This document shows positions 1 to 9,852 of a stretch of DNA of 62,447 nucleotides, piece after piece. Position 1 is the stretch's first letter. Each line of letters opens with the position of its first letter. The position numbers were made by a program, and so were the translations under genes. The notes beneath the pieces were generated by a model. The model saw only the letters and a program-made list of their open reading frames with translations. It did no database searches and was not told the DNA's origin. This DNA is from Mycobacterium sp. E3198 (lineage in GTDB: Bacteria; Actinomycetota; Actinomycetes; Mycobacteriales; Mycobacteriaceae), in NCBI RefSeq assembly GCF_001667015.1, contig NZ_LZIS01000226.1:1-62447 (forward strand). The letters are read 5' to 3'.

Positions 1-962
1 CGCCGCGCGAACAGGTCGCGCCCCGTGATCGATCCGAAGTGCGGCGGCCGCACCCGCGCCACCCACAGCGCGATCGTCGGCGCCATTCGCACGAGGACGA
101 GCACGCCGAACAGCACGCAGATCGACAGCACCTGCACAGACACCGGCCGGAACATCCGGGCGGCCGCCACCGCGGCCGCGATGCCACACACGGTCACCAC
201 GGCGGTCGCCGCCGCGGTCTGCCAGCGTTTCCGGGTCGCGGCGCTGATCGCGATGGCACCCAGGATCACCACCACGAGCCCGATCAACGCGTGGGGGGCG
301 CCGAGCTTGCCTGGCGGTGCGCAACCCCCCGCCACGGCGATCAAAAGCACCGTCAGCCAAGCGAATCCACTGAACATGTCGCGGCGCTGCGGCCACCCCG
401 CGAACACGACGGCGGCGCCGATCGCCAGCAGCACGCCGGCCCCGCCCGCGACGGCGGAGGGAATCAGGCTGTCGCTGAAGGCGCGTTCGCGCAGGGCCAG
501 CCCAACCACCACACCGACCGCCATGGCCGCGATCACGATCGCGGTGTGCGCGGCGGTCAACGCGGTCACCGGGGCGAACATCCGATCGCCGCCGTCGCGA
601 CCGAGCCACTTGCCCATGGCCGCCAGCGCCGTCGATAGCGATTCATATTGCGGCTCAAATGATTCGCCGTCGACTCGGGGCACCAGGACCAGCGTGTCGC
701 CGTCCTGGACACCGAGCTCGTCGAGGCTCTTGTTGATGTCCAGGCGCACCCCGTTGACCTTGTGCAGCTCGTAGCTGCCCGGCGGCAGCGCCACACCGTC
801 GAAGCCCTTGCGTTTCAGGTCGTCGCTGAGCAGCTCGACCATGCCCTCGAAGAAGCCTTCCACCGGCGTTCCCGCGGGGAACACCTGGGAGCACAGGTGC
901 TTGTCGTAGGAGATGTTGACCGCGCACCGGGCCGGGAAGGCGACCTTGTGGGGCGATGTCAC
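1..962 (-). CDS. eccD2: EccD2, ESX-2 secretion membrane channel protein (3' part missing)
   Basis: Core membrane component of the ESX-2 type VII secretion system, partial at the window edge (about 320 residues of roughly 500). Translating the minus strand from a GTG at 962 gives a soluble N-terminal ubiquitin-like domain (about residues 10-95), a short linker, then several hydrophobic membrane segments from about residue 130 onward, which is the EccD layout. The GTG overlaps the stop codon of the upstream MinD-like gene (GTGA), indicating translational coupling. The ESX-2 assignment comes from gene order with eccB, eccC, PE, PPE, esxD, esxC and espG upstream. No frameshift is seen in the visible part. 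Confidence 0.85.
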   Translation of the reverse strand, partial: MTSPHKVAFPARCAVNISYDKHLCSQVFPAGTPVEGFFEGMVELLSDDLKRKGFDGVALPPGSYELHKVNGVRLDINKSLDELGVQDGDTLVLVPRVDGESFEPQYESLSTALAAMGKWLGRDGGDRMFAPVTALTAAHTAIVIAAMAVGVVVGLALRERAFSDSLIPSAVAGGAGVLLAIGAAVVFAGWPQRRDMFSGFAWLTVLLIAVAGGCAPPGKLGAPHALIGLVVVILGAIAISAATRKRWQTAAATAVVTVCGIAAAVAAARMFRPVSVQVLSICVLFGVLVLVRMAPTIALWVARVRPPHFGSITGRDLFAR

Positions 963-2005
963 TGCTGGGCCCTCTCGGCGCCGGCCTCCGGCACGTATTT
1001 GTCGGCCAGCCCGGCGGTGATCTCAAACAGCCGCAGCCGCGACTTCTTCTTCAACTCGTGGACCGTGTCGATGATCCCGCCTTTGGCGAGGTGCGGATCG
1101 AACGGCATCACCTCCACGGTCGCGCCCACCTTGGTGAACCGCTCGGTCAGGTAGGCCAAGGCGTCCTTGTCGACGGCGCTGTCCGCGTGGTTGATGATCA
1201 CGGTGCTGTGCGACACCAGTTCGTGGTAGCCCTGGGCGCTGAGGAAGTCGATGGCGCGCAGCACCGGCCGGGAACGGTCCGCGGTGATTCCTGAGACGAA
1301 AACCAGGGTGTCGGTGTTGTCCAGGACGGTTTTCATGACCGGGTGTTCGAGGTCCGGAGCGGTGTCTACCACCATCACGTTATGGGTCCGCCGCAGCCGT
1401 GCCAGCACCCCGGCGAACATCGCCGGCACCAGCGGCCTGGGTTGGTCGGATGTCCGGTTGCCGGCCAGCACATCGAGCCCGACCACGTTTTGCCCCAGGT
1501 GCTCCCGGATGTCCGCGTAGCCCTGCACGTCCGTGTCGTTGATGATCGCGGTGTAGTCGCCGGGGGGCGACTCGTCGATCCGGTCCGCCAGGGTGCCGAA
1601 GCCCGGGACGGCGTCGATCGCGATCACGTTGGTCGGCCGGCATTCGCGGAACACGCCACCGATGCACGCGGCCATCGTGGACACCCCGACCCCGCCCTTG
1701 CCGGAGACCAACGTGATCACAAATTGTCGACGAATGTGCCGCCGGATGCGCTCTTTTAATTCGCGATAATGGCGTTCCCCCGGCGATTCCCCGAGGTTTA
1801 TTTTGTGGAACGAAAGGTTATAAATGAATTTCCGCCAACCCGAGCCCGGGGGAATTTTTCGGGGTGCGGCTAAATCGGTAATACGCATGGTGTCCGATAC
1901 CGAATCCCGGTGGCGCACCGCTGGCGGATCCCCCCGCCCAAGCCTCTCTTCGTCATACATATTGGGGTCATTCCAAGGTGTCGTCACGACCGTCGATGCT
2001 AACAC
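959..2005 (-). CDS. MinD/ParA-like ATPase of the ESX-2 locus (Rv3888c homologue)
   Basis: About 348 residues. A basic N-terminal tail of roughly 95 residues is followed by a MinD/ParA-type P-loop domain with the deviant Walker A KGGVGVST near residue 103 and a VVDTAP Walker B-like strand near residue 215. By position and domain it corresponds to Rv3888c and resembles the C-terminal ATPase of EspI from ESX-1. EspI-type proteins are thought to tune secretion; a role here is inferred. The GTG start at 2005 is uncertain. An in-frame ATG at 1960 is also possible, and neither has a good Shine-Dalgarno. The gene ends in a GTGA overlap with eccD2. Confidence 0.75.
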   Translation of the reverse strand: MLASTVVTTPWNDPNMYDEERLGRGDPPAVRHRDSVSDTMRITDLAAPRKIPPGSGWRKFIYNLSFHKINLGESPGERHYRELKERIRRHIRRQFVITLVSGKGGVGVSTMAACIGGVFRECRPTNVIAIDAVPGFGTLADRIDESPPGDYTAIINDTDVQGYADIREHLGQNVVGLDVLAGNRTSDQPRPLVPAMFAGVLARLRRTHNVMVVDTAPDLEHPVMKTVLDNTDTLVFVSGITADRSRPVLRAIDFLSAQGYHELVSHSTVIINHADSAVDKDALAYLTERFTKVGATVEVMPFDPHLAKGGIIDTVHELKKKSRLRLFEITAGLADKYVPEAGAERAQQ

Positions 2006-2109
2006 GATTCGGGATAGGCCGTTTCCGCAATCACTAAACCTCGAAGTGCATTAGAACCGGGTTCGGCTTTACCATTCCCATGGCGTAACGGTCACTTTTG
2101 CCGCATGGG

Positions 2110-2940
2110 TCAGACGACGCGCCGGTAGGAGTACCAGTCCTCGCCGGCGGGCAGGCTTTGGATGAGCCGCTGCACGGCCGCGGCGATGTCGCTGCGCGAT
2201 CCCGGTGAGAGGACTTGGTAGCGGCGACCGCCCGAAGTCATGCCTTCCACGCACACCCGGCCCGCTGCGGTGTCGACGATGGCGACCGCAGACTCCCCGA
2301 TCGCAAGGCGGGCCGTTCTGTCGGGTCCGACACCCGCTTGCACCGCCACGATGGCCGCGGACGCCGACCGCGCGGGGTCGGCGGCCATGGTGACGATGTG
2401 CAGCTGGTCGACATCCAGACGCTGCTTGAGCAGAAACGATTTCAGGCTGCCGGCGTCGTGCACCGACTCCTGCAGCTCCTTGGTGTCCACGGTGACCGGC
2501 CGGAGCGGCGCGGCCTCGGCGACCCCGCACAGCCGCTCGACTTGACCTACCACCAGCTCCGTGGCGGTGGCCGACTCGCTGGCGGTGCCGGCCGGGTAGA
2601 GACGCACCAAGTCGCCGTGGCGTTCCAAAACCACCCACCAGGTGGCGAACCGGCAGATGGCCGCCCGCGTCGGATCTCGGCCCGGCACATTGATGTTCAA
2701 CAGCAAGCCGAGGTCACGCCGCAAGAGCACCGTCAGCCATTCCCGGATCATCGGATCGGCGTTGCCGGCCTCGTCGAGGGCGCCGCAGGCTTTCAGTTCG
2801 GCGGCCACCGGGTGGCGCAGCGCGAGCTCGGGGGTTTCCAGCCGGGGCAGCAATGGCCGCAGCCCCAGCTCGGGGCACAGCTGCTCCACTCCCGTCACCG
2901 CCTGCAGCACCCACAGGCCGTCGATTGTTGTTGTCAGCAC
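2110..2940 (-). CDS. espG2: EspG2, PE/PPE-specific chaperone of ESX-2
   Basis: 276 residues starting at GTG, the same length I recall for M. tuberculosis Rv3889c. EspG proteins are cytosolic chaperones that bind the tip of the PPE partner in PE-PPE heterodimers of their own ESX system and release them at the EccC ATPase. The N-terminus (VLTTTIDGLWVLQAVTGVE) and the beta-rich body with a conserved C-terminal RLIQSLPAGEDWYSYRRVV-like end match this family. It lies between esxC and the MinD-like gene on the same strand, in the right place to serve PE36/PPE69. Confidence 0.85.
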   Translation of the reverse strand: MLTTTIDGLWVLQAVTGVEQLCPELGLRPLLPRLETPELALRHPVAAELKACGALDEAGNADPMIREWLTVLLRRDLGLLLNINVPGRDPTRAAICRFATWWVVLERHGDLVRLYPAGTASESATATELVVGQVERLCGVAEAAPLRPVTVDTKELQESVHDAGSLKSFLLKQRLDVDQLHIVTMAADPARSASAAIVAVQAGVGPDRTARLAIGESAVAIVDTAAGRVCVEGMTSGGRRYQVLSPGSRSDIAAAVQRLIQSLPAGEDWYSYRRVV

Positions 2941-3058
2941 GCCACTTTCACCTCAGACAAGTCGCCGGACACACCGAAGGTGGGGCACATGCATGGCGTC
3001 GGCGCCCCACCTTGGTCCTCTCCCCGTAGGCACGACAGTGCCACTGGGGCAGGCGATT

Positions 3059-3346
3059 TCAGAAAAGGTGGCTGATGTTGTTGTCGGTCTGGATCGCCGC
3101 GTCGAGCACGTGGCCGGTCGTCTGACCGTGCTGGCGCACCGTGTCGATGAGGCCCTGCAGGCCCGACAGCATCTGGTATTGGGCGTCGAAGAAGCCCGTC
3201 GCGCCGTGCCCGGCGAAGAACTCCTGAAGGGAGTTGGTCTTGTTGGCCACGTCCGCGTGGATGGCGTCGAGCTGACCGGCCCGGGAACCGACGTCGGCCG
3301 CGAAATCGGCCACGGGGCCCGGGTTGTAAGCGATGGGACCTGTCAT
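3059..3346 (-). CDS. esxC: EsxC, WXG100-family ESX-2 protein lacking the WXG tripeptide
   Basis: 95 residues, predicted all-helical, with the helix-turn-helix organisation of the ESAT-6 family. At the turn it has HGATGFFDA in place of the canonical WXG, as M. tuberculosis EsxC does. It is probably the secreted partner of EsxD, encoded immediately upstream; the pair would form an anti-parallel dimer. The ATG at 3346 is preceded by a good AAAGGA Shine-Dalgarno. No obvious YxxxD/E export motif is seen in its tail, so the pair may rely on another signal; this is an inference. Confidence 0.85.
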   Translation of the reverse strand: MTGPIAYNPGPVADFAADVGSRAGQLDAIHADVANKTNSLQEFFAGHGATGFFDAQYQMLSGLQGLIDTVRQHGQTTGHVLDAAIQTDNNISHLF

Positions 3347-3379
3347 GGTTTTTCCTTTCTAAAGCGAAATGGGTCGCGA

Positions 3380-3703
3380 TTACGCGAGGTTTTGGGCGCT
3401 GCCGCCGAACAGCGCGCGGAACGCGTGCTGCGAGTCGGCCTCGTGGGCTTCCATGAGCGCCGCGGCCTGCTTGAGGCCCTCGGCCAGCCGGGTACCGCCC
3501 GTCAGGACCTTATTGAGGTCGTTCGAAACTTCGGAGGCCGTCATATGCGAGGCGACGACCGCGTCACCCGACCACGTCGACGGGTTCATGACGTTTTCTT
3601 GGTTGGCCAGGTATCCCTGGGCGATCGCAATCGCATGTTCCATGTGCGCTTGAATCGCATCACTCGTGCTTCGCAGCACGTTTGCGTCGACAACAATTGA
3701 CAC
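3380..3703 (-). CDS. esxD: EsxD, WXG100-family ESX-2 protein
   Basis: 107 residues, same length as Rv3891c. It is helical with a turn reading STWSGDAVV, a true WXG variant (W-S-G), near residue 42. It likely pairs with EsxC, whose start codon lies 33 bases downstream. The start is GTG at 3703 with a strong AAGGAG about 9 bases upstream. It is co-oriented with PE36 and PPE69, the usual ESX substrate cassette. Confidence 0.85.
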   Translation of the reverse strand: MSIVVDANVLRSTSDAIQAHMEHAIAIAQGYLANQENVMNPSTWSGDAVVASHMTASEVSNDLNKVLTGGTRLAEGLKQAAALMEAHEADSQHAFRALFGGSAQNLA

Positions 3704-3831
3704 GGTTGATATCTCCTTATCCGGTTAGGCGTTTCCCTGTTTTGTTTTGTCCCCGTTGGTTTCTCGGGGGGATGCGTCGAAGTGTATGGCGGCTGTTGCG
3801 ATGTGTCGATTCACCCGCTGAGCAGGCCGTT

Positions 3832-5028
3832 TCAGACTCTTTCGTCGACCACGCGCACCGTGGCCGGTTGTTCGGATTTCTTGTGGGACCCGCCGTGGCC
3901 GCCGGCCGCATGGCCCACCGGCATGCCGCCGACGCCGGTGCCGCCCGCCGTCGTTGTCGTCGTCGGGGACCGCGCCGAGTCGACGCCCAGCGCGCCGCTG
4001 GGGCGCAGCCCCACCGGGCGGCCACCACTGCCCGGTTCGAACGCGCTGACGGGGCGAGTGAACGTGGTCGCGGGCATCCCGGCACCGCCGAGCGAGGCTC
4101 CGCCACCCCCGGCACCGGCCGCGGCGCTGGGCGCCGCGGAGACCGCACTGACCGCCGAGGCCGGTGCGCCGGCGCCCGCACCCAGTGCGCCGGGGTTGGC
4201 GAACATGCCCATCATCGACTGCAGCGGCTGCATCGCGCTCATCGGCGCCTGCATCAGCTGCGAGGGCGCTTGCAACGCCTGCGGGACCGCGCCCATCAGC
4301 GACTGCACCGGCTGCATGAACGTACCGAGCTGGCCGCCGATGTCCTGGCCGCCCGCCGCGGCCTGGCCGGCGCTTTGGGTTCCCGACTGGACCCCCTGGT
4401 AGGCCGCGCGCATCCCGTCTCCGGCCGCCGCGTCACCCGCCGCCTGGCCGATCGTCGCTGCCGCCTCGGCCGGGGCGGCCGGCGAGGCGCCCATCGCCGC
4501 CAGCGGGGGCGGAATGGCCAGGCTCTCGGCCAGCCCGGCGAGGATGGCGCCGTAACTCGCGCCGACCGCGGAGTTGTTCGGCCACATCACCCCGAAGTAC
4601 TCGGTGTCGAGGGAGATGATCCGCGGGGTCAGCGTCCACAGCACGCTGGGATTGGCGATGTTGTCGGCCGCCTCCTCGTCCCGGTTGGCGTTGCACTCGG
4701 GCGCCGGGCGCATGGCGGCGTTGGCCATCTGGTACGCCGAGACCGCGGCCGCGACCACCGCCGGCTTGACGTCCACCCAGCCGGCGAGCCCGTGCAGCGA
4801 CGCGTTGAGCGCGGTGGCGCTTGCGGCGGAACCCGCCGACCCCAGCCCCAGCCAGCTGGCGGAGGTCACGACGGTGTTGATCATCGACGCGCTGGCCGAA
4901 GCATGGTGACTGGCGCCCAAGGCGGTCCAGGCCGCTTGGTTGGCCAACATCGTGGCCACCCCGGTTCCGAGCTTGAGCAGAAGGTCGTTTGCTTCGGGTG
5001 GACGCGCCGCCCACCCCGGGTCCGGCAT
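3832..5028 (-). CDS. PPE69: PPE69, PPE-family protein of the ESX-2 locus
   Basis: 398 residues. The N-terminus carries the PPE signature in WAARPPEAND (residues about 6-15) and the roughly 180-residue helical PPE domain, followed by a low-complexity Ala/Gly/Pro/Met-rich C-terminal region ending in a His/Gly-rich and basic tail. PPE proteins pair with a PE partner and are exported by their ESX system with help from EspG. It starts 9 bases after the PE36 stop, so the two are probably co-translated. A PE36-PPE69 dimer is the expected substrate of EspG2. Confidence 0.85.
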   Translation of the reverse strand: MPDPGWAARPPEANDLLLKLGTGVATMLANQAAWTALGASHHASASASMINTVVTSASWLGLGSAGSAASATALNASLHGLAGWVDVKPAVVAAAVSAYQMANAAMRPAPECNANRDEEAADNIANPSVLWTLTPRIISLDTEYFGVMWPNNSAVGASYGAILAGLAESLAIPPPLAAMGASPAAPAEAAATIGQAAGDAAAGDGMRAAYQGVQSGTQSAGQAAAGGQDIGGQLGTFMQPVQSLMGAVPQALQAPSQLMQAPMSAMQPLQSMMGMFANPGALGAGAGAPASAVSAVSAAPSAAAGAGGGGASLGGAGMPATTFTRPVSAFEPGSGGRPVGLRPSGALGVDSARSPTTTTTAGGTGVGGMPVGHAAGGHGGSHKKSEQPATVRVVDERV

Positions 5029-5037
5029 AAGCGCCGC

Positions 5038-5337
5038 TTACAGCCCGAGCGTCAAGGCGCGCGCGGCCTCGGTCGCGGTGTAGACGCACGCCGAGATGCT
5101 CTGCGTTCCGGCGAACAGTCCGCGCTGCACGGCGTGCTCCTGGACCACGCCCAGGTAGGCACCACCGCACGCATTCAGTGCCGTGGCGAACAGCGCCGAG
5201 TCGGGGTCATTGCCCATCGGCAGCGTGCCCAGCAATGCGGGCGCGGCCGCCGCGGCCGCCCCCTCGACTTCTGCGCTGACCGCCGATTCGGCCCCCGCCG
5301 AGCTCAAAACGGCTTCGGGCGGTACGACAAAAGACAT
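5038..5337 (-). CDS. PE36: PE36, PE-family protein
   Basis: 99 residues, longer than the 77 I recall for M. tuberculosis PE36. It has the PE motif at VPPEAV near the N-terminus, a two-helix body, and a C-terminal YTATE segment that fits the YxxxD/E type VII export signal. The ATG at 5337 follows a strong GGAGGG ribosome-binding site. It leads the PE36-PPE69-esxD-esxC substrate block. Confidence 0.85.
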   Translation of the reverse strand: MSFVVPPEAVLSSAGAESAVSAEVEGAAAAAAPALLGTLPMGNDPDSALFATALNACGGAYLGVVQEHAVQRGLFAGTQSISACVYTATEAARALTLGL

Positions 5338-5635
5338 AATTCCCTCCGAACGTCTCGCAGCCGGTCTCTGCGAATGTCGGTCAGTCTAGTGCCTAAACGC
5401 AGATCGCGTATTCACAATTCTTATCTGCTCAACTGCCCGCTATCAAATTCGTGAAGGATCGACGTTCCGGCGCAATTATACTTGCGTAGAATTAACGCCA
5501 CTTCTACCACAAGTACCGCTGTCGCCACTCCTGCAACTGCTGTCACTGTCGGATGCATATGGCCTGCGACAACTGCTGGCAGGCTGCCACTTTCGGGTCA
5601 TTCAGCCTGAAATTGGCATTTTCAGAATTGATTCG
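5338..5635. other. Intergenic gap between eccC2 and PE36
   Basis: About 300 bases without a convincing gene, clearly more AT-rich than its surroundings, especially 5395-5660. It probably holds the promoter for the PE36-PPE69-esxD-esxC block and the end of the eccC2 transcript. I see no reliable terminator hairpin or conserved operator. Confidence 0.4.
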
Positions 5636-8600
5636 CTATTCGCCGCCAGCCATGGACGGGAGTCCGACCAAAATGCCCTCGACGTCGGATTCGTCGCTTA
5701 CCAACAATCCACGTCCGGGCGGCAACGCCTGCGCGCGAAGAAGCCGGTTGATCTTATTTTGTGGATCGTTGTCCATATAAAGCTGCGCGACCTTCGCCGA
5801 CGTTTGATAGCGCCACCATGGATCCATTTGCAGCGTCGCCCAGTTGGTGCTGTTGCGCGTTGTGAACACGTGCAGACCCACCTGCCGTGCGCGTTCCATC
5901 AGCATCCACAGCGCCGCGCCCACCGGCGCCGTCGCCGGGTAGCTCTGCGCCTGCGCCGGACGTAGGTCTTGAACGTCGTCGATCAGCACGAAATGCCGGG
6001 TTCCTTCCCACGGCTTGAGCGCACGAAGCTCCTCCTGGCTCAACCCCTTGGGTGGCAGCCGCGGCAGCAGGATCTCCTGGGCCAGTTCGGTGATGACGCG
6101 GTCGATCTCGTCTTGGTCGTAGGCGTACGCACGCACATAGCCGGGGGCGTGCAGGTCGCGCAACCCGTGCGGGGCGGCTTTGGGGTCGATCAGCGTGAGC
6201 TGGGCCTCCTCCGGGCTGAACCGGCTCATCACCGCTTGACCGATGGCGACCAGCGACGTGCTCTTGCCGCAGCCTTGCCGGCCCAGGATCATCAGGCCCG
6301 GGCTCTCCGCCAGCCGGAGGGGAACCGGGCCGAGCTGGTGACGCTCGCCGATCGCGAACGCGATCGACAGATCGTCCGCGGCGGCGTGGGCCGCGAGGAT
6401 CGCGCTGAGCTCAACGCGCTCCGGTAGACGCTGCAGGACGGCGTGTTTCGTAACTCCGGCGACTTCGGCGACGCGGGCGCCGACCCTGGGGGTGTCCACC
6501 AGCGCGCGGGTCGCCGGATCGACCATCGCGGGAACGCCGACCAACAACTCGTGCAGCGAGTCGGTCAGACCGAAACCGGGACGGTCCAAGGTTCGGCGGG
6601 CCGCCTCGCGCGACTCGATCGCCGACTGGCCCATCTGGCTCTCCCCCGGCTCGGCCAGCCGCAGCTGGATTCGCGCGGTGGCGTTCTGCAACAGCTTCTG
6701 CCGCTGCCCGTGAATCCAGCCCCCCGCGCTGCACATCACGTGCACCCCGTATTCGGGGCCGCGGCTGCTGAGCGAGATGATCCGGTCCCCCAGCACCATG
6801 TCTTTGGTGTACAGATCGTCGTAGTCGTCGACCACGACGAAGACGTCGCCGAACGGGTCGTTCGGGTCGGTGCCGCCCAGCCCGTCGCTGCCGGGGCCGA
6901 ACCGCCGCTCGCGGAACCCGTCGAGGTCGATGTTGGCGCGGCGGAACGCGTCCTCGCGCGCGTCGATCAACGCGTCCATGCTGCTCAAGATCCGCTCGAT
7001 GCCTTCGGTGTCCTTGGGCGACACAATGTCGGCGATGTGCGGCAGCGACCCGATCTGGGCCATGGTCGCTCCGCCGACGCAGAAGAACGTCACCCGCGAC
7101 GGGGTGTACATCATCGACGCCGAGCACATCAGCGTCATCAGCGTGGTCGTCTTGCCACGCTGCTTGGCCCCCACCACGATGATGTTGCTGCGCAACCCGT
7201 CGATGGAATGTACGACCTGCTTGGATTCCTCGGGGATGTCCATGATGCCGACCGGGAATACCAGACCCGGGTTGCGGCCGTAGTCGACGTGCCACGGCTT
7301 ACCCCGCCAACCGGCGACCACGGCGTCGACGGGCTCGGGGTTCTCCAGGGGCTCCAGCCACGGCCGGCGCGGTGCCCGGTGCGGCACCGTGTGCAGCGAC
7401 TCGCGCAGCACGTCGACGATCTTCTTTTTCTTGAAACCGTCCTCGTGCAAAAGGAATTCATCGGGCTCCTCATCGGCCGCCGACGCGGCCTCCAACGCGG
7501 CCGCGTCCGCCTGGTCCAACGGCTGATATTGCCAGTTGTAGAGCCGGGGTTGGGTCAGGGTCATGTCGACGGTCCTGACCACCTCCGCCTTCTTGGGCAC
7601 GATGAACGGCGCGGACAGGTAGAAGCAGCGGAACGGCTCCAGGTCGCGCGGACCAACCTTCAGCAGCGCGAAACCGTTTTCCTTCGACGGCAGGTGGTAC
7701 GCGGCGTCGGTGCCGATCACCTCTCGGCTGTCGTCACCCGACTCGGCGCGCAGCGCGATCCGAAACGCGATGTTGGACTTGACCTTTTGCAGCGACGACA
7801 GGTCTAGCCGTTGCCCGCCGAGCATGAAGAACACGTTGGCACCGCGGCCCTCCTGACCGATGTGGATGATGAGGTTGATCCACTTGTCGTGATTGGCGAA
7901 CAGCTCGAGGTATTCGTCCACGATCACCAGGAGCACCGGCACCGGCGGGAGGTCGCGGCCGGCAAGTCGGATCTCCTCGTAGTCGTTGGCGTCGCGGGCG
8001 CCGACCGACGTGAAAAGCTCGTAGCGCTGCTTGATTTCGCCGTCGATGACCCTGCGCATCCGCTCGGCCAGGTGTCGTTCGTCCTTGCCGAGGTTCGATA
8101 GCGCAGCCACCACGTGGGGGATCCCCAGGATGTCCTGAGCCGCCGACTCGAACTTCATGTCGACGAAGATGACATTGAACGTCTCCGGCGAATGCGTCAG
8201 GGCGATGCCGTAGACCAGCGACAGGAAGAACTCCGACTTGCCCGAGCCGCTGGTGCCGATGACCACCGAGTGAAAGCCGAAGCCGCCGAAGTCCTTCGCG
8301 CGGATGATCACGTTCTGTAGCTCGCCGTTGGGCTTGGCGCCCACCGGGATCTCGCACCACCGCTCGTCACCACGGCCGCGGCGCTCCGCCCACAGTCGAT
8401 CGACATCCAGGTCGCGAGGATCGCTGATTCCCAACGCGCGCAACAGCTCCGCCGCGCCGCTGGCGGAGTCGGCGATTTCGCTGCTGCTGGTCGGGGACCA
8501 CCGCGCCATCGCACGCGCATACCGGTAGGCGCGTGGGATCGAAAGTTGATCGGCGTGGGCGAAGAACTTGCCGCCGGCGCGCAGCAGCGGCGCGGGCCGG

Positions 8601-9850
8601 CCGTCGTCGTCGTCGAGCACTTCCCCGTTCAGCGCCACCTTCGCCGAACCGTCGGTTGAGCCGTCGGCCGCAACCACGTGCCGCTCGCTCATTTCGTAGA
8701 GCTGGTCTCGGTCGAATCCGACGCCGATGCCGGCTCGGGACGCGATGCGCAGCACCGTGATTCCGGCCTTACCGACCTGGCCGACGACGCTCTCCCACGC
8801 TTCGGGGCTGCCGGTGTTGTCGTCGACGATCACCCAATGTGGCCCGAGATCGGCCGCGCCGGCCGGTTGGCCGGTCTCCAGGGCCGAGCCGATCGTTGTC
8901 GGGCTGGCCGCCGCCAGGGGTGTCCACTGGCCACGCCGGCCCTTCATGTGTAACTCGGCTCCCAGCGCGCCCTCCAGCTCCTCGGGTGTGGCGAAGATCA
9001 GCCGCCGCCACCCGCACGCGTCGAACAGTTCGTCGTGCAGGTTGTGCGGCAGCCACACCATCCACGACCACAGCTCGGGGTTGCGGGTCACCACCATCAA
9101 CTTGACGTCCCGCGGGTTGTGGAACACCGCCAGCGAGCACAGCACCGAACGCATCAGCGACCGCACCCGGTTGAGGTCCTCACCGACGAAGCTGAACCCC
9201 GGGGCAGAGCGCAGGTTCACCACTTTGGCGATATCGCGAATCTTGCGCTGCTCCAAGATGAAATCGCGCAACGCCTGGCCGGTGACGGGCTCCAGCTCCT
9301 CATCCGAGGCGATGTCCGGCCAAGTCACCGACAACACCGAGTCGGGGGCGTGCTGAACACCCGTGCCCAGCCGGACCTCCAGGAAGTCGACGTCGGCCCG
9401 CCCGCGCTCCCACATCCGCGGGCCGCCGATGATGGCGCCCAGCCCGCGCGGATCGGAATGCACCGCCTGCTGCCAGTTGCGCTGCGCGCACACCGCATTC
9501 TGGATCTCGTCGCGGTTGCTGTCGAGGTCACGCAGGTACCGGCGCCGCCCCTTTTCCAACTCCCCCCAGGTGATCTTGCGCGCCCGCCCGAGCCGGCCGG
9601 AGAAGGCCAGCATGCTGAACGCGCCGATCCCCATCAACGGGAAGAACCCCGTCGACAGACTGCGCACCCCCGAGACATACAGCATGACGATGGTGCCGAT
9701 CAGCGCGACGATCAGCGCCGGCACCCCGATCATCACCCAGATGTTGCGCGGCTCTCGTTCGGGGAGAGCTATCGGCGCATTCGGCGCTACCCGAACGGGT
9801 TTCGGCGGGTTGATCTTGACGCGATTGATCGGAAACGCCCTCTTCGACAC
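5636..9850 (-). CDS. eccC2: EccC2, FtsK/SpoIIIE-type motor ATPase of ESX-2 (fused EccCa-EccCb)
   Basis: 1404 residues, one polypeptide; in ESX-1 the equivalent is split into two genes. Two membrane helices near residues 37-85 anchor the protein. Three FtsK/SpoIIIE-like ATPase domains follow, with Walker A motifs GTSGSGKSEF (about residue 530), GAKQRGKTTTL (about 893) and GRQGCGKSTSL (about 1189). Domain 1 has a Walker B VLLVIVDEYLEL. EccC recognises substrates through the last domain and powers export. The GTG start at 9850 lies 2 bases after the eccB2 stop, so both are in one operon. Confidence 0.93.
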   Translation of the reverse strand: MSKRAFPINRVKINPPKPVRVAPNAPIALPEREPRNIWVMIGVPALIVALIGTIVMLYVSGVRSLSTGFFPLMGIGAFSMLAFSGRLGRARKITWGELEKGRRRYLRDLDSNRDEIQNAVCAQRNWQQAVHSDPRGLGAIIGGPRMWERGRADVDFLEVRLGTGVQHAPDSVLSVTWPDIASDEELEPVTGQALRDFILEQRKIRDIAKVVNLRSAPGFSFVGEDLNRVRSLMRSVLCSLAVFHNPRDVKLMVVTRNPELWSWMVWLPHNLHDELFDACGWRRLIFATPEELEGALGAELHMKGRRGQWTPLAAASPTTIGSALETGQPAGAADLGPHWVIVDDNTGSPEAWESVVGQVGKAGITVLRIASRAGIGVGFDRDQLYEMSERHVVAADGSTDGSAKVALNGEVLDDDDGRPAPLLRAGGKFFAHADQLSIPRAYRYARAMARWSPTSSSEIADSASGAAELLRALGISDPRDLDVDRLWAERRGRGDERWCEIPVGAKPNGELQNVIIRAKDFGGFGFHSVVIGTSGSGKSEFFLSLVYGIALTHSPETFNVIFVDMKFESAAQDILGIPHVVAALSNLGKDERHLAERMRRVIDGEIKQRYELFTSVGARDANDYEEIRLAGRDLPPVPVLLVIVDEYLELFANHDKWINLIIHIGQEGRGANVFFMLGGQRLDLSSLQKVKSNIAFRIALRAESGDDSREVIGTDAAYHLPSKENGFALLKVGPRDLEPFRCFYLSAPFIVPKKAEVVRTVDMTLTQPRLYNWQYQPLDQADAAALEAASAADEEPDEFLLHEDGFKKKKIVDVLRESLHTVPHRAPRRPWLEPLENPEPVDAVVAGWRGKPWHVDYGRNPGLVFPVGIMDIPEESKQVVHSIDGLRSNIIVVGAKQRGKTTTLMTLMCSASMMYTPSRVTFFCVGGATMAQIGSLPHIADIVSPKDTEGIERILSSMDALIDAREDAFRRANIDLDGFRERRFGPGSDGLGGTDPNDPFGDVFVVVDDYDDLYTKDMVLGDRIISLSSRGPEYGVHVMCSAGGWIHGQRQKLLQNATARIQLRLAEPGESQMGQSAIESREAARRTLDRPGFGLTDSLHELLVGVPAMVDPATRALVDTPRVGARVAEVAGVTKHAVLQRLPERVELSAILAAHAAADDLSIAFAIGERHQLGPVPLRLAESPGLMILGRQGCGKSTSLVAIGQAVMSRFSPEEAQLTLIDPKAAPHGLRDLHAPGYVRAYAYDQDEIDRVITELAQEILLPRLPPKGLSQEELRALKPWEGTRHFVLIDDVQDLRPAQAQSYPATAPVGAALWMLMERARQVGLHVFTTRNSTNWATLQMDPWWRYQTSAKVAQLYMDNDPQNKINRLLRAQALPPGRGLLVSDESDVEGILVGLPSMAGGE

Positions 9851-9852
9851 TT

